Below, piece by piece: positions 1-7,750 of a DNA stretch of 42,047 nt; the stretch's first letter is position 1; every line of letters begins with the position of its first letter. The notes below the pieces were generated by a model. The model was not told where the DNA came from. It worked only from the letters and a program-made list of their open reading frames with translations, and made no database searches. The position numbers were made by a program, and so were the translations under genes. The stretch comes from Candidatus Omnitrophota bacterium (GTDB lineage Bacteria > Omnitrophota > Gorgyraeia > Gygaellales > Profunditerraquicolaceae), in contig QZKH01000003.1 in NCBI GenBank assembly GCA_003598025.1, positions 1 through 42,047 of the forward strand. Direction: 5' to 3'.

Positions 1-103
1 ATAGCTCAGCGGTAGAGCAGCTCCGACGCTCACTTCCGGTTCGGTCGGAGCCCCGACTTCTGACGTTCACTAAGATTCTGTCGGAACGTCGGGGGTGACT
101 CAT
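1..103 (+). pseudogene. Interrupted tRNA(CAT) fragment with twin-hairpin insert
   Basis: Bases 1-20 match the D-arm part of the intact tRNA at 174-245. Bases 95-103 resume that tRNA exactly, running to the CAT anticodon. Between them, 21-94 is a 74-bp insert made of two adjacent stem-loops. The first has arms CTCCGAC (21-27) and GTCGGAG (44-50); the second has CCCCGAC (51-57) and GTCGGGG (88-94). After the anticodon the similarity stops, so the 3' half is missing. The 5' acceptor strand lies outside the window. I read it as a tRNA pseudogene disrupted by a small palindromic element. Confidence 0.7.
21..94. repeat. Twin-hairpin insert in tRNA, copy 1
   Basis: A 74-bp palindromic element inserted between the D stem and anticodon stem of a tRNA(CAT) copy. 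Two tandem stem-loops each have 7-bp outer stems of the form (C/T)NCCGAC...GTCGGN(G/A). There is no target-site duplication and no coding capacity. It shares its architecture with 343-404. REP-like or MITE-like origin is inferred. Confidence 0.6.
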
Positions 104-173
104 TAAAAGGGTATTTATGGGCAGGCATGCCGTCAAATTAAGATTACAATAACGTCAAAAATAATTCAGATTC

Positions 174-245
174 GGGCCCATAGCTCAGCGGTAGAGCAGG
201 TGACTCATAATCACTTGGTCGGAGGTTCGATCCCTTCTGGGCCCA
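174..245 (+). tRNA. tRNA with CAT anticodon, probably tRNA-Ile2
   Basis: A full cloverleaf is present: acceptor GGGCCCA (174-180) pairs with TGGGCCC (238-244), with discriminator A245. The D stem is GCTC/GAGC, the anticodon loop CTCATAA gives CAT, and the T loop is TTCGATC. CCA is not encoded. The stretch after the anticodon (CTTGGTCG) resembles bacterial tRNA-Ile2, whose C34 becomes lysidine, more than elongator Met. A clear elongator Met lies at 39264-39337, and tilS, the lysidine synthase, is at 40910. The Ile2 identity is inferred; the CAT anticodon is seen. Confidence 0.93.
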
Positions 246-253
246 GCGTTAGA

Positions 254-327
254 GGGCATTTAGCTCAGTTGGTTAGAGCGCTACATTCACATTGTAGAGG
301 CCAGAGGTTCAAGTCCTCTAATGCCCA
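254..327 (+). tRNA. tRNA-Val(CAC)
   Basis: Acceptor GGGCATT (254-260) pairs with AATGCCC (320-326), with discriminator A327. The D arm reads GCTCAGTTGGTTAGAGC. Anticodon stem CTACA/TGTAG encloses loop TTCACAT, so the anticodon is CAC. T stem AGAGG/CCTCT closes loop TTCAAGT. CCA is not encoded. It lies 8 bp after the CAT tRNA and is probably co-transcribed with it. A broken paralogue follows directly. Confidence 0.96.
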
Positions 328-335
328 TTGATAAA

Positions 336-463
336 AGCTCAGCCCCGACGCACTCATTACATTCGTAGTCGGGGTCCCGACCGAGCTAAAAGCGAGCGTC
401 GGGATTGGTTAGAGCGCTACATTCACATTGTAGAGGTCATAGGTTCGAGCCCTATTACGCCCA
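336..463 (+). pseudogene. tRNA-Val(CAC) copy interrupted in the D loop
   Basis: AGCTCAG (336-342) and TTGGTTAGAGCG (405-416) are contiguous in the intact tRNA-Val but here are split by a 62-bp insert at 343-404. The insert is two abutting hairpins: CCCCGAC/GTCGGGG (343-374) and TCCCGAC/GTCGGGA (375-404). The 3' half is intact: anticodon loop TTCACAT, T stem ATAGG/CCTAT, end TTACGCCCA. The T stem differs from the neighbour yet still pairs, so the copy derives from a once-functional tRNA. The 5' acceptor strand no longer matches the 3' strand, so it is probably a pseudogene even without the insert. Confidence 0.75.
343..404. repeat. Twin-hairpin insert in tRNA, copy 2
   Basis: A 62-bp element placed precisely in the D loop of a tRNA-Val copy. 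Hairpin A is 343-349 with 368-374; hairpin B is 375-381 with 398-404. The stem signature CCCGAC/GTCGGG is shared with the insert at 21-94. The tRNA sequence resumes without lost or duplicated bases. Confidence 0.6.
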
Positions 464-508
464 GGTAGAGTTTTTATATTAAATAGATTTTCAATAAAAG
501 GATAGTAA

Positions 509-1228
509 TTGGAAAGTGTAGACTTAAAAACCCAGATAGAAGGATTAGTAAAACTTCAAGAAATAGACTCTGAAATACATGCTTTGATGCTGGAAAAAGA
601 GCTTAAGCCTGCAAAGATAAGGGAGTTGGAGGCGGATTTTGAAGCAAAAAAGCAAGCCCTGGCTGTTTTAGATAAGAAAGTGCTGGATTTACAAAAGCAG
701 AGAAAAGATTTTGAGCTTGAGCTCGGCTCGAAAGAGGAATCAGCAAAAAAACTGCAGACACAGATATTTTCCCTTAAGACCAATAAAGAATATCAGGCGA
801 TGCTTCAGCAGATACAGGATATTAAAGCAGATTCGTCTGTTGTTGAAGATAAAATTTTACAGACCCTAGAGCAGCAGGATAAAGTCTCTCAGGAAATATC
901 CGCTGAAAAAATAAAGGTCAAAGAACAGGAAAATATATTCAACCAGGAGAAAAATAAGGTTGAGGCCCGTATCAAAGAAATTGATGGCAGCCTGGACCAG
1001 TTAAATAGCCGTCGTAAACAGGCAAGCGAGATCATTAAGCCTAAAATTTTAGCACAGTATGAAAAGATACTATCGAGCCGTGACGGATTGGCTATTGTAA
1101 GCGTAGAAAATAATTCCTGTAAAGGCTGCAATATGCATGTGCCTCCACAGGTAATAAATCTTATCAGAATGTACGAACGTATAATTACTTGCGAAGTCTG
1201 CAATAGAATACTTTATATTAAAGAGTAG
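509..1228 (+). CDS. C4 zinc-ribbon, coiled-coil protein (COG1579-like)
   Basis: A 239-residue cytoplasmic protein. Residues 10-190 are highly charged and heptad-like, predicting a long antiparallel coiled coil. The C-terminus carries a four-cysteine zinc ribbon: C204, C207, C228, C231. This matches the COG1579 / zf-RING_7 family, often called a putative nucleic-acid-binding protein of unknown exact role. The start is TTG at 509 with AAAGGAT just upstream; the first internal Met is far inside the coiled coil. RNase HI follows 3 bp after the stop, suggesting co-transcription. Confidence 0.85.
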   Translation: MESVDLKTQIEGLVKLQEIDSEIHALMLEKELKPAKIRELEADFEAKKQALAVLDKKVLDLQKQRKDFELELGSKEESAKKLQTQIFSLKTNKEYQAMLQQIQDIKADSSVVEDKILQTLEQQDKVSQEISAEKIKVKEQENIFNQEKNKVEARIKEIDGSLDQLNSRRKQASEIIKPKILAQYEKILSSRDGLAIVSVENNSCKGCNMHVPPQVINLIRMYERIITCEVCNRILYIKE

Positions 1229-1231
1229 CCA

Positions 1232-1663
1232 TTGGTTACCGTGAAGAAGCTGGAAATATTTATAGATGGGGCATCAAAGGGCAATCCCGGTCCGAGCGGT
1301 ATAGGCATTGTTGTCTGTGATGGTAGCAATGTTATAAGGAATATTTCTGTTTTTATAGGCGATTCCACTAATAATATTGCGGAATATACTGCTTTAATCT
1401 ATGGCCTGCAGGAATGTTTGATAATCAGGGCCGATAGCGTTAAGATAAATTCCGACAGCCAGTTGCTTTGCCGGCAATTAAATGGCCAGTACAAAGTTAA
1501 GGATCCTGGTATAAAGAGGCTCTATGATCAGGCTATGCATTTATTCACCGGGTTTAAGGAAGTTGTCATTGTAAATATTCCGCGCACGGAAAACAAAGGT
1601 GCCGATAAATTGGCTAATGAGGCAGTGAAAAGCCAAGACAAAGTTGATCTTTTTAACTTATAG
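1232..1663 (+). CDS. rnhA: Ribonuclease HI
   Basis: A 143-residue RNase HI-type endonuclease that would cleave the RNA strand of RNA-DNA hybrids. The expected carboxylates are all visible: D12 (in IDGASKGNPGPSG), E51 (IAEYTAL), D75 (NSDSQ) and D125 (KGADKLANEA). The length is close to bacterial RNase HI without extra domains. The start is TTG at 1232; a GTG at 1241 is an alternative. It is tightly linked to the zinc-ribbon gene. The RNase P RNA begins about 5 bp after its stop, an unusually close pairing of two RNase genes. Confidence 0.9.
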   Translation: MVTVKKLEIFIDGASKGNPGPSGIGIVVCDGSNVIRNISVFIGDSTNNIAEYTALIYGLQECLIIRADSVKINSDSQLLCRQLNGQYKVKDPGIKRLYDQAMHLFTGFKEVVIVNIPRTENKGADKLANEAVKSQDKVDLFNL

Positions 1664-1667
1664 ATAT

Positions 1668-2049
1668 GCAGGCAGATAGGACGTGGCTGCTCCCACTGCT
1701 TCGTTTTACGAAGCAAAACAATGGGGGAGGAAAGTCCGGGCTCCTGAAGGTAGCGTAGTGGGTAATGCCCACCCTCTGGTTTATGCCGGAGAGGATCAGA
1801 GCTACAGAGACGAGTAGCCGTGCGGAGCACGGCAAGGTGCAACGAAGCAATCTCTACGCGGAGCAAGGCCAAATAGGAGACGAGGGAAACCTTCTCCCGT
1901 CATCAGTCTCGGGTAGGCTGCAAGATTCTGCTGGTAACAGCAGAACTTAGAGGAATTGCCACAGGCAAGCGCCTAGATTCTTTACCTGTTAATGACAGTT
2001 AAATTCCTAAGCGCTTACATACAGAACTCGGCTTATTCTATCTGCCTGC
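1668..2049 (+). ncRNA. rnpB: RNase P RNA (class A)
   Basis: Catalytic RNA that matures the 5' ends of tRNAs. The closing helix pairs GCAGGCAGATAG (1668-1679) with CTATCTGCCTGC (2038-2049). Conserved blocks are present in order: GGGGGAGGAAAGTCCGGGC (1723-1741), the AAATAGGAGACGAGGGAAAC region (1870-1889), and ACAGAACTCGGCTTAT near the 3' end (2021-2036). The length of about 382 nt suits a bacterial A-type molecule. Short open frames inside this interval are incidental. Confidence 0.95.
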
Positions 2050-2113
2050 TTTAATCAAGTTTATTGGAGTTTAATTATTGAAACTTTATTAATAATGAAT
2101 AGGGAGGATAATC

Positions 2114-2863
2114 ATGTCAGGTCACTCAAAATGGAAGACTAACAAAGGCAAGAAAATGGCAGCTGATGCCAAAAAGGGGGCGGTGTACACAAAAGTAATA
2201 AAAGAGATCACTGTCGCTGCCCGTGAAGGCGGAGGAAATCCGGATACGAATACGCGTTTGCGTGCGGCTATGGCTAAGGCAAAAGAGGCAAATATGCCCT
2301 CTGATAACGTTAAGATGGCGATAAAGCGCGGCACCGGAGAGCTCCCGGGTGTAATCTATGAGAATGCAATATATGAGGCTTACGGCCCCGGTGGCGTAGC
2401 TATCCTGATAGATGCGCTTACTGATAATAAAAACCGTACCAGCGCGGAATTGCGTAATATTTTTTCCAAAAAAGGCGGGAGTTTTGCAGGTGCAGGTTCA
2501 GTTAGCTGGATGTTTTCAAAAAAAGGCTATTTTTTGATTGATAAATCCCAGGTAAAGGAAGATGAATTAATGAATATAGTCTTGGAATCAGGCGCAGAAG
2601 ATATGAAATCTGACGATAAGAACTTTGAAATTACCACTGATCCTTCGAATTTTGAAAAGGTAAAAGAGGCTATTCAGGCAAAAGGTATAACTCCGCTTGA
2701 TGCTGAAGTAACGATGGTACCTTCTTCCAGTGTAAAATTATCAGGTAACGAAGCTAAGCAAGTGTTGTCTTTAGTTGAGGCCCTTGAGGAACATGATGAT
2801 GTGCAGCAGGTGTATGCAAATTTTGATATACCTGATGAGATATTAGAAGAAGCTTCTTCTTAA
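2114..2863 (+). CDS. yebC: YebC/PmpR family protein (TACO1-like)
   Basis: A 249-residue cytoplasmic protein. It opens with the family signature MSGHSKWKTNKGKK and retains FSKKGGSFAGAGSVSWMF in the middle domain, and it has the normal three-domain length. Members have been described as transcriptional regulators and, more recently, as translation factors that relieve ribosome stalling. A strong AGGGAGG (2100-2106) precedes ATG 2114. A weak promoter-like pair (TTGGAG 2064, TATTAA 2087, 17-bp spacer) lies upstream. ruvC follows 4 bp later, the common yebC-ruvC arrangement. Confidence 0.95.
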   Translation: MSGHSKWKTNKGKKMAADAKKGAVYTKVIKEITVAAREGGGNPDTNTRLRAAMAKAKEANMPSDNVKMAIKRGTGELPGVIYENAIYEAYGPGGVAILIDALTDNKNRTSAELRNIFSKKGGSFAGAGSVSWMFSKKGYFLIDKSQVKEDELMNIVLESGAEDMKSDDKNFEITTDPSNFEKVKEAIQAKGITPLDAEVTMVPSSSVKLSGNEAKQVLSLVEALEEHDDVQQVYANFDIPDEILEEASS

Positions 2864-2867
2864 ATAA

Positions 2868-3350
2868 ATGGTAATACTTGGGATTGACCCGGCTTTGACA
2901 ATAACAGGTTATGGTGCAGTCGATTACAGAAGAAATGGTTTATTATTAATTGAAGCCGGGATTATTAAGACTTCTTCCAAAGACAGTCTGGCATACAGGT
3001 TGTCTCGTTTGTATAAAGCGGTTTCCGGATTAATATCCGATATTAAACCGCAGGTCGTCGTTCTTGAGAAATTATACGTGCATTACCGGCATCCTGCTAC
3101 TGCATATATTCTGGGGCAAGCAAGGGGTGTAATATGTCTTGCTTGCGCAGTGAAGAATGTAACCTTGGTTGAGTATGCTGCTACAAGAGTAAAAAAGGCA
3201 ATAGTAGGTAAAGGCCTTGCTTCAAAGCAGCAGATACAAAAGATGATCATCAGCACGCTTAGGCTGTCAAAAGTCCCGAAGTATATGGATGTTACTGACG
3301 CCCTGGCTTTGGCTATTGCACACGGAAATATAATCAGGACTAAATTATGA
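2868..3350 (+). CDS. ruvC: Holliday junction resolvase RuvC
   Basis: A 160-residue endonuclease that resolves Holliday junctions in recombination repair. All four catalytic acidic residues are visible: D7 (LGIDPAL), E67 (VVLEKLY), D141 and D144 (MDVTDALALA). The GKGLASKQQIQKM stretch fits the conserved DNA-contact region. Length is standard. Its TGA stop overlaps the ATG of ruvA by 4 bases (ATGA), so translation is probably coupled. No strong ribosome site is seen; coupling to yebC 4 bp upstream may help. Confidence 0.95.
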   Translation: MVILGIDPALTITGYGAVDYRRNGLLLIEAGIIKTSSKDSLAYRLSRLYKAVSGLISDIKPQVVVLEKLYVHYRHPATAYILGQARGVICLACAVKNVTLVEYAATRVKKAIVGKGLASKQQIQKMIISTLRLSKVPKYMDVTDALALAIAHGNIIRTKL

Positions 3351-3982
3351 TCGTAAGCATAACCGGAAAGCTTATTGAAAAAGGCAGGAACCATGTAGTC
3401 GTGCAAGCCGAGAACAGCTTGTCTTATGAGGTGCTTCTGCCTGCTACAGTTATTGAGAGGCTTGATGAGCACGCTAAAGAAGGTGAATGCATTACTTTTA
3501 TTACTTACCATTATCTCCAGGTGGAGCCTTCCAGAAGTTTGCCTGTGCTAATAGGTTTTCTTAATGAAATAGAAAAAGAGTTCTTTGAGGTTTTTATAAC
3601 TGTTTCTGGCATAGGCCCAAGGGCAGCGTTGAGGGCATTGAATCAGCCAATTTCTTTGATAGCCAGGGCAATCGATGAAGGGGATATTGATTTCTTAAAG
3701 TCTCTGCCCGGCATAGGCCAGCAGAGGGCAAGGGAGATCATAGCTAAGCTTCAGAATAAAGTCGGTAAATTTGGTTTAATCCAGGATAAAACATCGAAAG
3801 ATTCCGGTCCCCGGGGGGCAGTAGCTTCTAATATTGAAGATGACGCTTTAGCAGTTTTAATGCAGCTGCAATACAGGAGGCAGGAAGCTGTACAGATGAT
3901 AAAAAGAGCCCTGCAGAATAACCCGGATATAAATAGTGCAGAAGGATTATTGAACGAGGTTTATCGCCAAACAAAGGGTTAG
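3347..3982 (+). CDS. ruvA: Holliday junction DNA helicase subunit RuvA
   Basis: A 211-residue protein that binds the four-way junction and loads the RuvB motor. It starts with the OB-fold domain (MIVSITGKLIEKG), followed by two helix-hairpin-helix segments (VSGIGPRAALRAL and LPGIGQQRAREII). A linker leads to the C-terminal RuvB-contact domain (about residues 160-211). ruvB, often next in this operon, is absent here and scpB follows instead. Confidence 0.95.
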   Translation: MIVSITGKLIEKGRNHVVVQAENSLSYEVLLPATVIERLDEHAKEGECITFITYHYLQVEPSRSLPVLIGFLNEIEKEFFEVFITVSGIGPRAALRALNQPISLIARAIDEGDIDFLKSLPGIGQQRAREIIAKLQNKVGKFGLIQDKTSKDSGPRGAVASNIEDDALAVLMQLQYRRQEAVQMIKRALQNNPDINSAEGLLNEVYRQTKG

Positions 3983-3987
3983 TTGTT

Positions 3988-4605
3988 ATGACAGAGGATA
4001 ATGCTAAATCGGTATTAGAGGCTTTGATTTTTTCAAGTGACAGGCCAGTGACTTTGGAGCAAATGAAAAAATGCCTGGAACACTTAAGTATTGAAGACAT
4101 TCGTGCCAAGCTCAAAGACCTTGCCGCAGAATATGAGGCTTTGAGCAGGGGAATAAGGTTGGTTGAAGTTGCAGGCGGTTACCAGATGGTTACAGCTACT
4201 TCTTTTTCGCCTTTCCTGAAGAAATTATATAAAGAAAGAAGAGTGGAAAGATTATCTAAACCTGCTTTAGAGACTTTAGCCATAATCGCCTATAAACAGC
4301 CTTTGACTAAGCTCGAGATAGAATCTTTACGCAGCGTCAACGTTGACGGAGTTATGAAGAGCCTGCTGGATAAAGATTTGATTCGAATTTCGGGAAGAAA
4401 ACAGGCTCCGGGAAGGCCGTTTGTTTTTGGCACTACTAAGCAGTTTTTGATTTATTTCGGTTTAAATTCATTAAATGATCTTCCTAAGATGGAAGATTTT
4501 TCTTCCATGGCTAAGGCCAAGGAAGATGAGCTGATTGCCGCAGGCGCTCAGCAGATAGTAACGGAGGAGAAAAATGGATCTGAAGGCCCTACGCAGACAA
4601 ATTGA
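3988..4605 (+). CDS. scpB: Segregation and condensation protein B
   Basis: A 205-residue winged-helix kleisin partner of the SMC-ScpAB condensin complex, acting in chromosome segregation. Family features are the N-terminal AKSVLEALIFSS start, LVEVAGGYQMVT, KPALETLAIIAYKQPLTK and GRPFVFGTTKQFL. The last 32 bases overlap the start of pheA in another frame. scpA is not adjacent and must be elsewhere. The start at ATG 3988 lies 5 bp after ruvA. Confidence 0.93.
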   Translation: MTEDNAKSVLEALIFSSDRPVTLEQMKKCLEHLSIEDIRAKLKDLAAEYEALSRGIRLVEVAGGYQMVTATSFSPFLKKLYKERRVERLSKPALETLAIIAYKQPLTKLEIESLRSVNVDGVMKSLLDKDLIRISGRKQAPGRPFVFGTTKQFLIYFGLNSLNDLPKMEDFSSMAKAKEDELIAAGAQQIVTEEKNGSEGPTQTN

Positions 4606-5635
4606 TAAGATAGATTCAAGGATAGTCAGCTTATTGAATGAGCGGGCAAAAATGGCTTTGGGTATAGCAGATGTAAAGAAAAAGAATGGGTTGGGTATTT
4701 ATTCCCCCCAAAGAGAAATCGAAGTATTCAGGAAAATATCCGGTTTAAATAAAGGGCCCCTGAAGACAGAATCACTTGAATCTATTTACAGGGAGATAAT
4801 GTCATCGGGGCTGGCAATTGAAAAATCATTAAAGATAGCATATCTTGGCCCTGAAGCAAGTTTTTCTCATCTTGCTGCTTTGAAAAGATTCGGCTCTCAG
4901 GTATCTTTTACTCCTTGTAACAGTATCGGAGATGCATTTTTAGAAGTAGAGAGAGGCAATGCGGATTACGGAGTTATCCCCGTCGAGAACTCTATTGAAG
5001 GTGCTGTAAGCCACAGCCTGGATATGTTTGTTGATTCGGATTTGAAAATCTGCGCCCAGGTTATGCTTGATGTCTCCCATAACCTGCTGGCGAATTGCCC
5101 TAAAAATAAAATAAAGAGGATATATTCTAATCCTCAGGTCTTTGGCCAGTGCAGGCTATGGCTTAAGGAAAATCTTCCCGGAGCTGAAACTATTGAAGTC
5201 TCAAGTACAACCCGCGCAGCACAGATAGCGCGCAGGGAGATTGGCAGCGCCTGTATTGCTTCGCTTTTGGCATCCAAACTGTATAGGTTAAAGGTCCTGG
5301 CCAGAGATATAGAAGATTCTCCACATAATGTGACCAGGTTCTTAGTCATTGGTAAGGATGAAGTCCCGCCTACGGGTAACGACAGGACTTCAATTGTTTT
5401 TTCCATCAAAGATAAGGTAGGTGCGTTATATGAAATGTTGCTGCCTTTTAAGAAATACAATATAAATCTTACAAAAATAGAATCTCGTCCGTCTAAGAAA
5501 AAGGCGTGGGACTATTATTTCTTTGTTGATTTAAACGGGCATTGTAATACTCCCAAAGTAAAGAAAGCCCTTGGCGAACTAGAACGTAAATGCAGGTTCT
5601 TAAAGGTGCTTGGTTCTTACCCTGTAGGAAGATAA
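4574..5635 (+). CDS. pheA: Bifunctional chorismate mutase / prephenate dehydratase
   Basis: A 353-residue P-protein converting chorismate to prephenate and then phenylpyruvate for phenylalanine synthesis. An AroQ-type chorismate mutase lies at about residues 1-85 (LRRQIDKIDSRIVSLLNER). Prephenate dehydratase follows (AYLGPEASFSH, VIPVENSIEGAV, HNVTRFLVIG). A C-terminal ACT domain from about residue 275 probably senses phenylalanine. GGAGG (4564-4568) precedes ATG 4574, inside the scpB end. It heads an aromatic amino-acid gene run. Confidence 0.96.
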   Translation: MDLKALRRQIDKIDSRIVSLLNERAKMALGIADVKKKNGLGIYSPQREIEVFRKISGLNKGPLKTESLESIYREIMSSGLAIEKSLKIAYLGPEASFSHLAALKRFGSQVSFTPCNSIGDAFLEVERGNADYGVIPVENSIEGAVSHSLDMFVDSDLKICAQVMLDVSHNLLANCPKNKIKRIYSNPQVFGQCRLWLKENLPGAETIEVSSTTRAAQIARREIGSACIASLLASKLYRLKVLARDIEDSPHNVTRFLVIGKDEVPPTGNDRTSIVFSIKDKVGALYEMLLPFKKYNINLTKIESRPSKKKAWDYYFFVDLNGHCNTPKVKKALGELERKCRFLKVLGSYPVGR

Positions 5636-5640
5636 GCCAA

Positions 5641-6720
5641 ATGAATTTAGCTAGGAAAAATATATTAAAAATTGAACCATATGAAGCTGGCAGGCCTATT
5701 GAAGAAGTAAAGAGGCAGTTAGGCTTAAAGAACATTATTAAACTTGCCTCTAACGAAAATCCTTTTGGCCCTTCCCCTAAAGCTGTTTCGGCGATCAAAG
5801 CCAGCCTTAATAAGCTTAATCGTTACCCCGACAGCGGATCGTTTTACTTAAAGAGAAAGCTGGCAAAGTCTTATAATCTTGATTCTGCCTGTTTTGCCGT
5901 CGGTAACGGTTCCGATGAGCTTATAGACATAATTATAAAGTCTTTTGTTGAGGACGACGAAAATATAATTACTGCGGATTTTACCTTTCTTGAATATAAG
6001 ATTGTATCAGGTGTCAACGGAAGGATTGTTAAGACCGTTCCTCTGAAATATTTTAAATATGATCTCAATGCGATAAAGAAGAGGATCGACGCTAAGACTA
6101 AAGTAGTATTTGTCGCTAATCCCAACAATCCAACAGGTACTTATGTCAGCAGGCTGGAGATCGAGGAATTCTTAGGGGATTTACCTGACAACGTGATTCT
6201 GGTCCTGGATGAGGCTTACGATGCCTTTATTGACGTCGATGATTTCCCAAACAGCCTTAAATATATCCGTAATAAAAACGTTATAGTCTTAAAGACTCTG
6301 TCTAAAGCCTATGGATTGGCGGGTATAAGGATTGGTTATGCTATCGCTCAACCGGATATCATTAAGTACATGGAAACAGCCAGGCAGCCTTTTAATGTTA
6401 ATTCTTTAGCCCAGGCAGCAGCCTTGGCTGCGCTTGATGATGAGGGTTTTATACGCAAGACCAGAAAAGCGATATTGGAAGGGAAAAACTATATTTACGA
6501 TTCATTAAAGAAGCAGGGCGTGCCTTATGTTTCAAGCGTGGCAAATTTTATCCTTATAGATGTCGGCAGGGATGGAGTAGGAGTATTTAAAGAGATGCTG
6601 AAATTTGGGGTTATCGTCAGGGATATGAAGCAATACGGATTAAGAAATTTTATCAGGGTTACTATCGGTACAAAAAAAGAAAACGAAAGATTTATAAAAG
6701 TCTTAAAGAAAATATTATAA
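5641..6720 (+). CDS. hisC: HisC-type aminotransferase (histidinol-phosphate / aromatic)
   Basis: A 359-residue fold-type I PLP enzyme. Family blocks are ASNENPFGPSPKAV near the N-terminus, ANPNNPTGT, VLDEAYDAF, and the PLP lysine in TLSKAYGLAGIRIGY. HisC enzymes transaminate imidazole-acetol phosphate, but many also act on aromatic keto acids. Placement between pheA and aroF/tyrA suggests a role in Phe/Tyr synthesis. The frame opens upstream at 5590 inside pheA. ATG 5641, 5 bp after the pheA stop with AGGAAG ahead of it, fits the family start better. Confidence 0.9.
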   Translation: MNLARKNILKIEPYEAGRPIEEVKRQLGLKNIIKLASNENPFGPSPKAVSAIKASLNKLNRYPDSGSFYLKRKLAKSYNLDSACFAVGNGSDELIDIIIKSFVEDDENIITADFTFLEYKIVSGVNGRIVKTVPLKYFKYDLNAIKKRIDAKTKVVFVANPNNPTGTYVSRLEIEEFLGDLPDNVILVLDEAYDAFIDVDDFPNSLKYIRNKNVIVLKTLSKAYGLAGIRIGYAIAQPDIIKYMETARQPFNVNSLAQAAALAALDDEGFIRKTRKAILEGKNYIYDSLKKQGVPYVSSVANFILIDVGRDGVGVFKEMLKFGVIVRDMKQYGLRNFIRVTIGTKKENERFIKVLKKIL

Positions 6721-6732
6721 GAGGGGGATTAG

Positions 6733-7749
6733 ATGATAATAGTGCTGAAACCAGAAGCAACACAGGCGCAGATTGACCATATTGTTGAAAAAGTGAAGAA
6801 ATTAGGCTTGAGCCCGCATATTTCAAAAGGGACCGAAAGATCCATAATCGGAGTTATAGGCCCAGAGGATATTCTGCGCGTCACTCCTCTGGAAGCCTTC
6901 CCCGGAGTTGAGAAGGTTATGTCCGTGCTTGCCCCCTATAAATTGGTTTCGCGGGAATTTAAAAAAGAAGATTCAGTTATAGAGCTTGGTAAGGGCGTAA
7001 AGATCGGCGGTAAAAAGATTATTGTTATGGCAGGGCCGTGCGCCATAGAGAATTTTGAAGTATTGCATGATGTGGCCGTTGAAATAAAAAAATGCGGTGT
7101 ATCTGTGCTTAGAGGCGGTGCTTTTAAGCCAAGGACATCCCCTTACAGTTTTCAGGGGCTAGGGGAGGAGGGTTTAAGGTTCTTAAAGCAAGTCGGTGAT
7201 GAGCTGGGATTAGTTACCGTAAGCGAAGTAATGGATACCCGCGATGTTGAACTTGTTGCCAGGTACGTTGATGTTTTGCAAATCGGCGCAAGGAACATGC
7301 AGAATTTTAATTTATTAAAGGAAATCGGTCAGACAAAAAAACCTGTTTTGCTGAAGAGAGGCCTGTCTTCCACCGTTAAAGAGATGTTAATGTCTGCAGA
7401 ATACATACTTTCAGGCGGAAATTTTAATGTCGTACTTTGCGAAAGAGGGATACGTACTTTTGAAGAGTCTACGCGTAATACCCTTGATATAAGCGCAGTG
7501 CCGGTATCAAAGCAACTTTCGCATCTACCGATCATTGTTGATCCTAGCCATGCTTCTGGAAAATGGGGTTTAGTAGCTCCGTTATCTAAGGCGGCTGTCG
7601 CCGCCGGTACGGACGGCCTGATTATAGAGGTTCACACTAAACCGGAAGAGGCTCTTTCGGATGGAGTGCAATCATTGCTGCCTGTTAACTTCAAACAGCT
7701 TATGGCAGAGCTCAAGAATATAAGCAAGGCAGTAGGAAGAGAAATTTAA
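6733..7749 (+). CDS. aroF: DAHP synthase (3-deoxy-7-phosphoheptulonate synthase)
   Basis: A 338-residue first enzyme of the shikimate pathway, condensing PEP and erythrose-4-phosphate. An N-terminal ferredoxin-like domain (residues 1-70) marks the class I-beta type found in Thermotoga and others. The barrel shows MAGPCAIEN, RGGAFKPRTSPYSFQGLG, and the metal histidine in VDPSHASGKWG. The N-terminal domain probably mediates feedback control; which amino acid inhibits cannot be read here. GAGGGGG (6721-6727) precedes the ATG. Confidence 0.95.
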   Translation: MIIVLKPEATQAQIDHIVEKVKKLGLSPHISKGTERSIIGVIGPEDILRVTPLEAFPGVEKVMSVLAPYKLVSREFKKEDSVIELGKGVKIGGKKIIVMAGPCAIENFEVLHDVAVEIKKCGVSVLRGGAFKPRTSPYSFQGLGEEGLRFLKQVGDELGLVTVSEVMDTRDVELVARYVDVLQIGARNMQNFNLLKEIGQTKKPVLLKRGLSSTVKEMLMSAEYILSGGNFNVVLCERGIRTFEESTRNTLDISAVPVSKQLSHLPIIVDPSHASGKWGLVAPLSKAAVAAGTDGLIIEVHTKPEEALSDGVQSLLPVNFKQLMAELKNISKAVGREI

Positions 7750-7750
7750 C

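Noticed and set aside
343-404. The tRNA insert as a spliced intron
   Set aside because: The remaining tRNA-Val copy has mismatched acceptor strands, so it would not be functional after removal; no group I features are seen.
1528-1950. Open frames of 61-114 residues on both strands
   Set aside because: They lie over the end of rnhA and the RNase P RNA, have no ribosome sites, and the RNA structure explains the sequence.
5590-5640. Longer start for the HisC-type gene
   Set aside because: It would extend into pheA by 46 bp and add residues not seen in the family; ATG 5641 is better placed.
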